NCBI RefSeq assembly: GCF_039555335.1
Contig: NC_092646.1
Location: 20,164,029 to 20,228,028 of the forward strand
Length of the DNA: 64,000 bases
Origin: Amphiura filiformis
Taxonomy: Eukaryota; Echinodermata; Ophiuroidea; Amphilepidida; Amphiuridae
Reading direction: 5' to 3'
In this document: positions 34,101 through 44,118 of the stretch, one piece after another
Numbering within the stretch: the stretch's first letter is position 1
Layout of the letters: the number at the start of each line of letters is the position of its first letter
Position numbers and translations under genes: made by a program
Notes under the pieces: model-generated
The model's input: the letters and a program-made list of their open reading frames with translations, nothing else
What the model was told of the DNA's origin: nothing
Database searches by the model: none

Positions 34101-37100
34101 GCAGGTTACATGGAACCAAGCCAGCAACAGCAGCACCCACCACAACAGCAACAAAATCTTGGTTTTACTGTACAAAAGCACATCTGTGCAACACCAGGGT
34201 GTTCAGGAATACGACTTGATGCTGGATACTGCTGGGAATGCGAGCGTATAAACAAATTGGCCGCACCACCTTCTCGTACTCAAACCCCGCCTCCAATGCA
34301 GAAGCAAAGTTGGGTCAAGGCTGCTCCTCCTCGCTCACAAACTCCTCCTGCAACTGGACAACTGCAGTCAGCAGCAGGGCTGGGCTACCCAAGCAGACAT
34401 CAAGCGCAGTCAACTGCTTACAGGGCGCCTGCAGCTAATTCCACAAGGACGATTCCTCTGTCTCACCCTTCGACCCGCACCTGCCGCCATCCTAAGTGCG
34501 ATCGGCCTGCAGCACCCCCTAAGTACATCCTTTGCGAGGAATGTATCAATGTTGCAGAGTTGTATAAACGTGAAGAGGAGGGGATGTCGGAGCAGAGCAA
34601 CAGACCAGGAACGGATCCATTATTGCCACCTGGGACATGGAGTGGAGAAGGCATGGAACACCTTCCCAGAAATCAAGGTAAATAGTGTTTTGTGAATGTA
34701 AAAAGTTTGAGGTGCATTTTGGATAGAGTTTATTGATTGGGTAATTTGAATGTAAAATATCTCTTGCTGGTTTTAAATTTACACAATAATTATTATTGGA
34801 ATAGTTTTTAAAGGTGCATTACTCTCAAGAATCTTTATACTTTATAAAGAATAAATCAGAAGATTCATGAAACCTCATAAATTTATGATTTCTGTTTTTA
34901 ACTGACTTCTACCCTTCCCATCTGAAATAAAAACTGAAGTGAATCAAAATAACAGTGATGTTTACTAAGCCTATAGAAGAAATGTTATCAGGGTTGTAGC
35001 TACAGTGGGCGGTGGCAGGCGGCAGAACCCACCACTCAGTTTTGAACCCACCTCTCAGCTGCAATTTCTGCACTGGAGCCCACCACTCGGAGATCAAAAT
35101 AGCATCATTTGATTGACTTAGCCAAGAACTTGGTCCATTTTGGCAAAATATTGCCAATTATGCAAAATTTTCATCAAATACCACCCAGCACTAAAAATAT
35201 CCTAGCTGCAACCCTGAACGTTACCATCTATTCAAACTGCGTCTAACAAAACTAGCTCCGTTCATAGAGTATATCACTAGCCAGTTTGCCAGATGTTTTG
35301 CCAATTGGGCTTAGGTAAAAATCTCACTTTGATTGAACATCTCCTATTACAGCTTCACATGTATCAACCAAACCAAAGGCATCGCCAAGCAAAAATCCAA
35401 TACCACAAGGCAGGGCCTACATCCCACGCCACAAGTGTCAGGCACGAGGGGGTAAGTCAAACTAATAAATTTGTCGTTGGGCAGGAAAACCCTCCTATGT
35501 GTCATTGGCCCCTGAACATGTTCAGAGCAAAACTTCCTATGTAACCTCTTGGCAGTTATATTTTTAAACATGTTCAAGGGCCACGAGTACATAGGAGGTT
35601 TTTCCTGCCTAATGACGTAATGTATTTTGGGATGGTGGCAGCTTCAGAGATACATGTATCTTGAGCATAGCGGTGTACAGTTTGTCATGAGTCAGTGTTG
35701 TATGGCATCGCAAGATTTTTGTAATTAATGGGTGTATTCAAGAGGTATTACGTAATGCCTTATATGTTATCAGACTTGCACATTTGACATGTTATTGGGC
35801 TCATGCATGAACAGCTTGTTTGCTCCAGCCATGACAATAGATTTGATTAAGGTTGGTCTTAATAACCTTGGAATTATGGAAACTTTTGGGCCTCATAACT
35901 GCTAAATTTTTGGTCTAAAGTATATACAGCCTGTCTCAAAAAAAATTGTGCAAGTGAAAAGCGCCCTCTTTGGCGATTAGAAAATACCTTTGTGACATGA
36001 TGCTTACATCAACGTCAAGGGCACAGTCTTAGCTCTCAAATACCGTTTGTTCTGTTCAATTTGCTCTTTTTAATCTCGAGATACGTTTAGTTAACAACGA
36101 AAGGGTAAAATCACAATTGTGCCACTTTTACTAGGGAATAGGGTTGTACATGTAAATCAATGATAGCTGATGTTGATGCGTCTAATGTTTTCGGGGCTCG
36201 TGCATTAGACGCATCAACACCAGCGCGCATGCATTATTTTGTCTAATTTCATTAATTTTTCAAATTTCATGAACTTGTCAAAGTTCATTAACCCATAAGT
36301 GCGTAATATTTGTTTGTCTTTTAACATGTTTTGAATGACAAAAAGAACAGTATTTACCATGGTAAAATCATTGACATGCACATGTATTTCATTTTACAGT
36401 AGAATGTGAAATATTTATTTGTCGTTTAATTTGTCGTAAGAGGAAAAAGAGAATCATACCTTTATCATGATAAAACATTAAAAACAATTTAGTATTGTTG
36501 TGTAATTGATGCATTTCACGAAGGAACTCTTGTTAAACTTGATGCTATCATTGATTTACACGTACAGCCCTCTTCTCTAGTAGAAGTGGCACAATTGTGA
36601 TTTTACCCTTTTGTTGTTACGTAAGCATATCTCGAGATTGAAACAAGCAAATTGAACAGACTAAACAGCATTTGAGAGCTAAGACAATACCCTTGGCGTC
36701 TATGTAAGCATTATTAGTATTATTTTTTTAGACAGGGTGTAGATGTTTACATATTTAGAATGGCAAAGAATTGATGAATCCATCTGTGGGGTCAAATTTG
36801 CGTAAAAATGCTCGGTTTTTTTTCAGGCTTAAGACCACCCTTAAATTAATGTATGTTTGCTTGTTTTCCAGTTACAATTTGGGACAAATGTGTGATTTTA
36901 GTTAGGTTGAGAGTCCAGATAAAGTGCATGAAGGAAGGAATTAAACATGAAAAGAATATGTAGTACATTTGATGTGAAAAAATTAAAAGTCAAGCTACAA
37001 AGTTAGAAAGATTTGACAGGAGTCCAATAGAGAATGTATCTTCAGCTTTTAGTGATATTTCACAGATAGCCTTTGCCAGGTAGAACTAATATGTCGGCAA

Positions 37101-38137
37101 CAGCTAATATCCTCATACATGTGTACGCATAGTATGCTGTCTACTCACTTTTGCAGTGCCCAGGTATACATGTAGGAGTTGCTGATGGTTAATCCATAAC
37201 AATATTCTGAATAGAAGACAAAACAAATTTAGTATTACCATTCCGGAGATGTAATCCTAACCATAAAATATAACCCTAAACCTAATCACATACGGTGGCT
37301 ACAGTTATTATAAAATCTTGCCTTGTTTTTTATTTTAAATCTTTAGGTTGCAAGGATGACATGTATGGAGACCCCGAACTGAACAACCTCTGCTCCTCCT
37401 GCTTCAAAGACAGCCTAAGGCGGCCTCCATTTGCCAAACCATTTGATGTCCATTCAGCACCTGTGAGACCGTCTGCAAGACCCCCAAAACGTCAGACATC
37501 ACATTCCCAAGCTCTCCCGACTACACACCCCCATCATGGACAACAACAAAACCGTGTTGTACATGTGCCTTCTAACACCCAGGCTGCTATCGGAAATAAC
37601 GTTGTCATAGCGACAGGTCCAAACCCCGCCATGGTTCAAACGGGGCAAGTTCCGCATTATCAGAAGTGTGCCGAGCCAGAATGTCCCAACCCAGCCAATC
37701 CTAACATATTAGAAGGATACTGCAACACATGTTATCGCGCCTTTGAGGAAGTTTTTGTGGAGAGGGAGAGGAGATCGGTGATTGCGCACCCGGCACAGGA
37801 ACCACCTTACCCGGCACAGGAGCCACCATACCCGGCACAGGAGCCACCATACCCGGCACAGGTGCCACGCTACCAGGCACAGGAGCCACGCTACCAGGCA
37901 CAGGAGCCACACTACCAGGCACAGGGGCCACGCTACCAAGCACCTCACCCAGCTATGCAACAACAATCTGGCAAGCCGTACAGAGCACCAGCTGATTTAC
38001 CAACACCAAAACCAACCAGGATGCCATGCAAACACAGCTGGTGTGAGAATTACGGAAATCCAAAATGTTTTGGCTACTGTAACGAATGCTATAAGCTTAC
38101 TCAGCTTAATCGCAGCGGGCAAGTACCACATTATTAA
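27781..38137 (+). CDS. TNFAIP3: A20/TNFAIP3 homologue: OTU deubiquitinase with A20 zinc fingers (four coding exons)
   Basis: A cytoplasmic ubiquitin-editing enzyme that, in vertebrates, removes K63 chains and damps NF-kappaB signalling. Joining 27781-28120, 29164-29354, 32301-34677 and 37347-38137 gives 1232 aa, with GT-AG junctions in matching phase. The OTU domain covers about residues 90-330: Cys118 in TTGDGNCLLHAVS and His271 in MHFVPLV, 153 residues apart as in human A20 (103 and 256). Other OTU motifs are MLANILRRPIIV and GVYLPLKW. A20-type fingers begin at Cys462, 507, 639, 702, 806, 905, 1077 and 1197, plus a half finger at 971-988. Human A20, from memory, has 790 aa and seven fingers, so this protein is longer. 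The last finger (CKHSWCENYGNPKCFGYCNE) best matches human finger 7, the linear-ubiquitin binder. Between fingers lie a 35-residue duplication, Gln/Pro tracts and a heptad repeat. It is divergent from the FAAH2-like gene. Confidence 0.95.
28121..29163 (+). other. A20 intron 1 (between coding exons)
   Basis: Contains a diverged MITE-A fragment at about 28514-28606 (GGGCTGTTCCACTTGAATCC to TTTCAAATGGAGTCACC) and a small inverted repeat near 28998-29066 (GGTTGAACCAAGTATCACC against its mirror). No coding sequence. Confidence 0.6.
29164..29354 (+). CDS. TNFAIP3: A20 homologue coding exon 2 (catalytic Cys)
   Basis: Acceptor CAACCTACAG|GTGATGG and donor ACAATG|GTATGT. It completes Gly114 and encodes DGNCLLHAVSLAMWGLEDD, with nucleophile Cys118, and ends LRYNTM in phase 0. 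Confidence 0.94.
29462..29740. repeat. MITE-A copy in A20 intron 2, AAT target duplication
   Basis: GAGCTATACCATTTAAAATC... to ...GGGTAGTGTGGATTTCAACTGG and GGCCC. AAT flanks both ends (29459-29461 and 29741-29743). It shares a middle part (GGGTAACTTCCATTTGAAAT) with the copy at 8610. Confidence 0.75.
29907..30140. repeat. MITE with AATGAACACAG ends
   Basis: ATTTCAATTTTAAATGAACA at the left mirrors TGTTCATTCAATTGAAGTTT at the right. The interior CCAAGGTTGTGCGTTTG and GGTTGGATCGAGTA match the copy at 57409-57676. Confidence 0.65.
30362..30612 (+). mobile_element. tRNA-derived SINE, second copy
   Basis: The B box GGTTCGAACCC (30394-30404) is followed by TCTCCTGGACAAGGAACTTA, CTGCTAATTGTCTCGTTG, GGGGAGTGGATCCTGG and GGAATGTCTAGGGTGTG. 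All are paralleled in the minus-strand SINE at 5230-5645. It ends near ATGTGGGGCCGTAGTGGTTAG. It lies in A20 intron 2. Two copies of GACAGAACAAAGGTCTGATA (30625 and 30777) lie just downstream. Confidence 0.75.
31048..31396. repeat. 349-bp TTAA-flanked foldback MITE, copy 1
   Basis: TTAA at 31044-31047 and 31397-31400. The ends are GGGGGTACTACACCCCTG and CAGGGGTGTAGTACCCC, and nearly the whole element is one palindrome. A second copy of identical length is at 57751-58099. piggyBac-type by its TTAA target, as an inference. Confidence 0.85.
31400..32300 (+). other. Remainder of A20 intron 2
   Basis: No repeats with clear ends and no coding signal. The antisense frames at 31338-31860 show no homology I recognise. 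It ends in a pyrimidine-rich acceptor TTTTACTTTATATCACAG. Confidence 0.5.
32301..34677 (+). CDS. TNFAIP3: A20 homologue coding exon 3 (OTU His and fingers 1-6)
   Basis: Acceptor TATATCACAG|GAGTGG and donor AATCAAG|GTAAAT. It encodes residues 178-969: EWRNEWEMVIKM, the rest of the OTU domain with His271, then six C-x4-C-x(9-11)-C-x2-C fingers (first Cys at 462, 507, 639, 702, 806 and 905). Low-complexity linkers include a Gln-rich run near 34120-34155. A single 2.4-kb exon holding most fingers resembles the large exon 7 of vertebrate TNFAIP3, from memory. Confidence 0.94.
33399..33608 (+). repeat. In-frame 105-bp direct duplication in A20 linker
   Basis: Copies 33399-33503 and 33504-33608 encode related 35-residue stretches, with APLPS, SEQ(S/A)TVVSNA(M/V)LGS and a final (K/M)(M/I)YQ shared. 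They lie between fingers 2 and 3, and the reading frame is kept. Confidence 0.85.
34989..35216. repeat. hAT-like MITE with CAGGGTTGTAGC ends, inverted copy
   Basis: CAGGGTTGTAGCTACAG... to ...CTAGCTGCAACCCTG. The target duplication is AATGTTAT (34981-34988) against AACGTTAC (35217-35224), differing by two transitions. Same family as 6649-6867; it lies in A20 intron 3. Confidence 0.8.
35478..35614. repeat. Imperfect inverted repeat
   Basis: GGGCAGGAAAACCCTCCTAT mirrors ATAGGAGGTTTTTCCTGCC, and CTGAACATGTTC mirrors AACATGTTCAAG. Probably a small foldback element in A20 intron 3. Confidence 0.6.
35927..36739. repeat. 813-bp foldback element (TA-flanked) in A20 intron 3
   Basis: The ends are CAGCCTGTCTCAAAAAAA and TTTTTTTAGACAGGGTG, with TA just outside both. 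Arms of roughly 230 bp share CTCGAGATACG, AAGGGTAAAATCACAATTGT and CTAGTAGAAGTGGCAC-type motifs. A separate perfect 16-bp hairpin sits in the centre (36172-36218). No transposase. Tc1/mariner-like is an inference. Confidence 0.7.
36740..37346 (+). other. End of A20 intron 3
   Basis: No repeat ends or coding homology seen. ATAACCCTAAACCTAATC (about 37269-37287) is weakly telomere-like. It ends in a strong T-rich tract and TTTAG acceptor. Confidence 0.5.
37347..38137 (+). CDS. TNFAIP3: A20 homologue coding exon 4 (C-terminus)
   Basis: Acceptor AAATCTTTAG|GTTGCAAG; stop TAA at 38135-38137. It encodes residues 971-1232: a half finger (CKDDMYGDPELNNLCSSCF), finger CAEPEC...CNTC (1077-1098), the heptad repeat (1118-1166) and the last finger CKHSWC...CNEC (1197-1217). 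The final SGQVPHY echoes TGQVPHYQK just before the 1077 finger. Confidence 0.93.
37790..37936 (+). repeat. Seven tandem 21-bp units coding PAQEPPY-type heptads
   Basis: Seven exact 7-residue steps: PAQEPPY three times, then PAQVPRY, QAQEPRY, QAQEPHY and QAQGPRY (residues 1118-1166). PAQE fits the TRAF2-type binding consensus (P/S/A/T)-x-(Q/E)-E. The minus-strand proline/valine frames over this region are shadows. Confidence 0.95.
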
Positions 38138-39036
38138 ATAGTGACATAAAATTGGTAATCTACGACACAGGATTTTTTTACTCACAAAGCTAATTCAAAG
38201 TTTGTCGCTGATGCTAAATACTGGATATATTTTTACTCTTGAGAAAATATTCCCCAACAAATGTTGTGAAATTGTTAGTACTTGGAGAAAAGTTGATGGA
38301 GTTCAAGATTGAATTGGGAAAAATAAGAAAGTCTGCCAACAAATATGACTCTAACATAACTTTATGTGTATTTACACTTGCACAGGAGTGCTGATAGAAA
38401 CATTGTTCACTTATAACATAATATTCGTTTGGACATCTTTCGTCTTCATCCTTATGTAGCTTTAATAGCTGAGGAAGGATAGCACGTTTGAAAATTAAAA
38501 TTTTGATGTTTCAAAATATCATTTGAGTTTCCGCTTCATCAGCAAGGAGTATATTGCTGGAACAATTTTGAACTTGCTTGGTATACTGTTACAACAAATA
38601 TATAACTGGTGTGAATTCTTTATACGTGATAATCAGGAAGAGTAGTCGGACACTGCTGAAGGACCTTACCAGATACTATAGCAAGTGTTTTGCTTAGCTA
38701 CTCGTTACCATTAATATGAGGACTCCAGTTTAACTGCACTGATGAGGACACATAGCCTGTGGATTTATACCATATACAAGTCTGTGTAAGTGTTGACGCA
38801 TTTGATAACTGAAGAATATACATATTGTACTGCTGTACTATTAAATATGTTTCATATTGTGAAATGTAAGTTATATCGTAAAACTGCTATGAGGTGAGGG
38901 CAGTTGCCATTATATGAATGGTTCATTTTGATTTCATGAAGTAATCAGTCACCTTAGAACTGACTGTAGATTTATTAATTATGAAAAATTTATATATATG
39001 TACATAAAAGGAATAAAGTTGGGATGTAAAATTGTG
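38138..39036 (+). other. TNFAIP3: 3' UTR of the A20 homologue with poly(A) signal
   Basis: AATAAA at 39012-39017 (in GGAATAAAGTTGGG) is the first well-placed canonical signal after the stop and implies a 3' UTR of about 0.9 kb. Several TTTA- and ATTT-rich stretches occur. The cleavage site is not determinable from sequence alone. Confidence 0.55.
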
Positions 39037-39156
39037 ATATATCCATGGAGTGCCAAAGTTTAGAAGAGATACAATTGTGAAGATTATCATTCATCCAGGT
39101 CTCTATCTCAGATCCCTATCTCAGATGCATCATCAGGCCAACTGTAGCAAAAGTTT

Positions 39157-39283
39157 GTTGACCTGTGATGCGGATGTTGTGTCGAAGGTCAAAGATGAGC
39201 AGGGGCCTACAGCTATCAAGAAGTTCCCTCTGAGGTTTGGGTCATCTTTGACCTGCGACACAACATCAGCATCACAGGTCAAC
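39157..39283. repeat. Inverted repeat of about 42 bp with 42-base spacer
   Basis: GTTGACCTGTGATGCGGATG to AAGGTCAAAGATGA (39157-39197) is mirrored by TCATCTTTGACC to ATCACAGGTCAAC (39242-39283) with a few mismatches. It lies just past the A20 poly(A) signal. The overlapping open frames on both strands are products of the symmetry. Confidence 0.8.
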
Positions 39284-39299
39284 GTACATTTCAGAGATG

Positions 39300-40529
39300 A
39301 CGAAGTCCCCGGCGACGAAGTTCTCTGATGTGAAAGACAAAATATTATAGCGAGTACAAATTCACTTAGTTTGTCAAGCAAAAATACTAAAATGTAAATA
39401 TTAATTAATCACAAACACAAGGCAACACATGCATATATCACACTTTTTTCACTTCAACTCTTCAAAACTATTTTAATTTTCAAATGTGTTCAAAATCATG
39501 AACCCTTCTTACAATAGATTGGAGAGTACAACTTAGTAGAAATAAATATCTTTTTCTTTGTACATAAAAGATTGAATTTGAAGTTTGATGAAAAAATACT
39601 TGTTAATGACACTTATCCCATATCATGCACCCTATTTGCCATCAAAGTGGTTACGTAACTCTCTTGGTTACTGGATCACGCTATTTTGGTATGCCTTCGA
39701 GTGCCATATACTTTGTGTGGTGATTGTTTTGATCGTGGTTCAATACTCAGGGACATGATCCAGTTGACATGGTAACATTACGTAACTTTGTTGGCGAATT
39801 CCATGAATCTTCAACTGTAAATAGATCTGACGCCATTAAAGCATGCACAATTGTTTTCTGTCGGTCTCTGGCTTAGATGTTTGGGAACAAAATTAAATGG
39901 ATTCAAGCAATAGTGGTTGTAGCCCAGGGGTTCACTTAGTTTATTCAGCTTATAATAGGTGGAAATTATTTGGTTTTATTGCGCACGTCAATAAAATCCC
40001 AACTTACGCTCGCGTAAAATTCACATTGTAAACTGTATTTAGTGTTTTATATGAAAATGGTTTGAAGATTCAGTTACTTGAGGCATTTTGATATCTACAG
40101 CCAGACCTATTTTAAGATGTTTTTTTGCTGATAATCCCATCCCCTATTCCATCTATACTTTCTGGTACTTAGGGGTCTGGTTCACAAAAAATGGCTTAAT
40201 TGTTCCCGTACATACTGTTTGGATGAGTTTGAATATATGTATAAAGCAGAATTTTGAAACAAAAGGGCATCCGCCTCAGCAAATGTTACAATATGGCTTT
40301 AATTATAAGGAAGACCAATTTTGGCATCTACTAATTATATTTCATAACTGTTGTTAACATGTTTAGCGCTATTATAATCATTCAAAAACACAGAAAAATA
40401 GCCCCAAATTGCACTATTGAGGTACCAAATAATAGAGGTTTCAATTGAGATAATTTTAAGGAATCGGATATTAACACTTGCACAGTTTTTTTGTGGGAGT
40501 GTGGGAGCAGAGAGTACACCAGTCCTATC
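39300..40529. other. Non-coding stretch with one loose inverted repeat
   Basis: GTTACGTAACTCTCTTGGTTACTGG... is roughly mirrored by ...GACATGGTAACATTACGTAAC (about 39650-39786), perhaps an old MITE. No gene seen. Confidence 0.4.
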
Positions 40530-40872
40530 ATTCTAAATATTGCATTCTAAATATGAGTAATGTCCTTCTGATATCAAATAGTTTTGATTTTCTTCCAATT
40601 CGCAATATAGTACAAATTTTATGACAATTATTAAAAATTTGATATTTTAAAATTTGTGGGTATTTAACAGTCCTCAAAGTAAACTTTATATATCCAATGA
40701 TATGTACTTTAAGTGTATCATATGTAGTTGGGATATACATTTTTTTCCCAAAAGACCTATTTTTTGTGTGTTTTGGGGAAAAAAATCAATATAAGTAGGA
40801 CATTCTTCGTATTCAGAATGCAATTCGATATGTCTGATGTGCTCTCATGTCCCACAAAAATACTGTCCAAAT
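40530..40872. repeat. Truncated relative of the 5816-6472 foldback element
   Basis: Shares CTGATATCAAATAGTTTTGA, TTTAACAGTCCTCAAAGTAA, CCCAAAAGACCTATTTTTT and CAGAATGCAATTCGATATGT with that element. Both TTAA ends are gone. Confidence 0.7.
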
Positions 40873-40901
40873 GTTGCTACCAAAGCCCTTACAACATTTA
40901 A

Positions 40902-41236
40902 GGGGCATTTCGTGATCCACAGCCTCATCCCCCACTTTTCTCAAAAAAAGTTGAGATTTTATATCACTGGAAACCTCTGGCTACATAATGTTTATGTACA
41001 AAATATTTCTTGCAGATTAATTCGTTTAGCAAAGATATCGTGAAATTTGAATTTCGTTCTGGTGCACCAGAACGAAATTACAACGCATTGTCTATGGAGC
41101 AGTGTAATACACATAATCATGCATAACTCATGAACACAAAATCGGAATCAACTGAAATTTTGGGAATAGGTTTTTTTCGTGGATATCTAATGAAAAATGA
41201 CATAAATAGAGGATGCTAGGATCACGAAATACTCCT
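40902..41236. repeat. 335-bp TTAA-flanked MITE
   Basis: TTAA at 40898-40901 and 41237-41240. The ends are GGGGCATTTCGTGATCC and GGATCACGAAATACTCC. A perfect 30-bp palindrome (AATTTCGTTCTGGTG and its mirror, 41050-41079) lies inside. Family of 8416-8585. Confidence 0.75.
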
Positions 41237-41239
41237 TTA

Positions 41240-43590
41240 AAAACAAATTGTTTGGAAAGTAGAATTTGTAAGCTTTGAATAGTGAAAACAAATGATTTCC
41301 CTAAATGTACTTGCACTTCAGTATTACATGTAGAATTATTCAGATTTCATGATTCACACTAAAATAGTTTGACTCATTATATATTTTATTATTTTAATCA
41401 GAAAACATTATCACCCTAAATCCCCAACCACTGAAGTTTAAGTTAATCAGAAGGTTATCAGATTGTTAGTCACTGTTAGAAAAGCTAGAAGATTACCATC
41501 ATTAAATATACAACTATTTCCTGCATATGCCTGTATAGTGAAAATAAAGAAAAGTGTTTCCCTGTAGTGGTTTGTAAGCCTTAATAATGCAAATAATATT
41601 GGATTGAGTAATGTATTGCAGTCCTATGTTTTAGTTCCTGTGAAAATAAGGTCAAGTATGATGTGATAATTGCTGAATCAGCAGAATGTTTTGACCCTGT
41701 GTAATGCACACAAGAACTTACCAAAAATAAAGTGTTTCGGGCATAATTCAGAGCTTCGTCATTTTCTCTGTCTTGAGTTACAAAAAACAATGTTAAAATC
41801 TGCCTTCTATACTTAATTTGTTATTCAAGTATCACAAACAAGCAAAATGGAATACAGCAAATGATTAAGAACGTCAGATATGTACAGCATAGAGTAAAGG
41901 ATACATGCATTTCTAAATAAATTCAAATAACGGACTGCTGACACATTTTATTTCGTGAAAAAGTAATCATTGGCAATTCATTATTATATAATTATGTAAT
42001 TATATAATTCATTATTCTTTTATGTAAATAAACATTCAAAATACAGGTATATCTGAAGTCAAAATCATCTTATTGAAGTGGAAGGTTTAGATAGGTAAGT
42101 TTTTGATGGAATTACCGAGTTGTTCATGAACACTTGGGACACTCAAAAAGCTGAAGGGGTGCTAATTAAGTCAAATATGGTGTACATTGTATACCTCTGG
42201 TTTCAGAATCACGTGCATTGTATAATATAGCAGGTATCGTTGTAGGCAAAAAAAAAAGAGTCAAGAAATGGGATATAATGTTGTACAGAACTTGCAATGT
42301 GGGTGTGGGGTGGGGTGTGTATTTACATTGTACATCAATGCTGCTTTCATAAATGATTTTGGTTTAGTACCCATACTTGTACATAGAAATACTGGTCTAG
42401 AGCCTCAAAATGAAACTATGTCCATAAGCGCAAGAAGTTGATATTTTTTACACAAAAATATACACATAGTCCTCTAATAGGCAACATGCTTAAATTGAGT
42501 TAAATACCGTAAAATATCACCATACTAACTAGCGCATCATTGCTCAAAAAGTTAACCTTTTTCAGAGTCTCGGTCTAGCAGCGATGTAGCTTCTTACAAC
42601 ATCACAGTACCTTCATTCTACATAGTCTTTACAATCCTCCGGTCACACAACCATTGTGAAAAATCTAAACATTTTGTCTTTGGAACCGTATGCCCTTTAT
42701 TGCTATGGTCACAAGCCCAACATATAACTGCTCCTCACTTTACATAAGATCGAACAAGATTTAATTCTCTGAAATATTTAAATAATGAATATTTTAATCA
42801 CAAAAAGTCAAACGGGCAAAAACAGATGTACTCAGTGGTGTTAAAAATTATGTAAAATCGGTCGTTTTTTGGCGATTTTAGCCATTAAGCCTCCCGCATA
42901 ACTCTGAAAGACCCTCTGAGTCCCTCGCAGGAAATGATCCTGGACACGCCGGTGTGTACTGATATCAAAAGGACCAATTATTGCTGCGGAAATCACGCTG
43001 TGGGCAAATATGGTAGTTGGGTGCATGTGAACTGTTCTGTCATATAGGATGTGTGCATCACGGGAGGTTGGACTCTGAAATGCAATGTGGTATGGAAAAT
43101 GAGGGGGAAAATATATATCTGCATGATTAACCACATTAATGGTGTGGGGTTAACCAGAGGTAAACATTTTCCGGGGCCTAAATTGTATGAAGGCCTGTGG
43201 GTTTGAATTTTGTGCTGGGTTTCTTCACATCTAAAGTGGAGCATAATTCAACTTTATTTTATTTTTTATTAATATATAATTTACAATAAATACATGTCTA
43301 TAATAAATGTTAAATATTGTGTATATTACTAAAGTTTCTGTCAGTGAATATAAATAAATAATACACAGATAAATTATATTGTGCTTTAAATTTGTTTGCT
43401 TTTTTCTTTCTTTTATTTCATTTCTTAAAAATATTTTGAGAATCTCCTTACTATGTGCAGCAAAATCCTCTTTGACAAATTCTATTCGGTCTTTTCATGA
43501 TATCATGTCACAGGTAACAATATTTAGTAATAATGTTTTCTGTCTAAATCTACCAGTGGTATATCCCACAAGAGGGTGGTGCAAGTTCCC
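41240..43590. other. Non-coding stretch, nothing recognised
   Basis: AT-rich, with short open frames on both strands that lack recognisable motifs, codon pattern or splice context. ATTATATAATTATGTAATTA near 41981 is a simple palindromic AT run. Confidence 0.4.
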
Positions 43591-44118
43591 CAGGGGCGTA
43601 GCAAGTGGGGGGACAGGGTGGACAAAGTCCATGGGCCCCGAGGGTTCAGGGGCCCCCGAGCACAAAAGCGTAAATTAAATAAGAGCTGATAATGGAGAGC
43701 TGGGCTCAGGTCCAGGACCCTAACAATTTTGGGCCCCAAAATTGCCCTATGCATCTTTCTTTTATCTCCAATAACAGCATGTTTTTTTGGCCCAGAAAGG
43801 GCAAAATTGTAAACATTCAAATACCAAAATTCATGTTGATCTGGGGCTAAAATGGACTGAAATTAATTTTTTTCGCGTACTTTGCGCGCAAATGTCCTAG
43901 TAACATCGGAACAAATTATGTTAGTCACCCTCTATATTATACGTAAACCAAAACTTGGCCACTGACTTGAGTGCACATCCCATGCTCGGCACGTGAGTTC
44001 AGGGCTTCCAAATTTTGGCCTGGCCCAGGCCCACCCCCCATAATGTAAATCCCGCCCTGGTTAAAAGGGCCCGTACTGCTACTTGTCCATGGCCCCTGAT
44101 GCTCTTGCTACGCCCCTG
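43591..44118. repeat. 528-bp hAT-like element with perfect 8-bp target duplication
   Basis: The ends are CAGGGGCGTAGCAAG and CTTGCTACGCCCCTG. AAGTTCCC lies on both sides (43583-43590, 44119-44126). No transposase frame, so it is non-autonomous. Confidence 0.92.

Noticed and set aside
37701-37966. Proline/valine-rich minus-strand proteins
   Set aside because: They are the reverse reading of the 21-bp coding repeat in the A20 exon.
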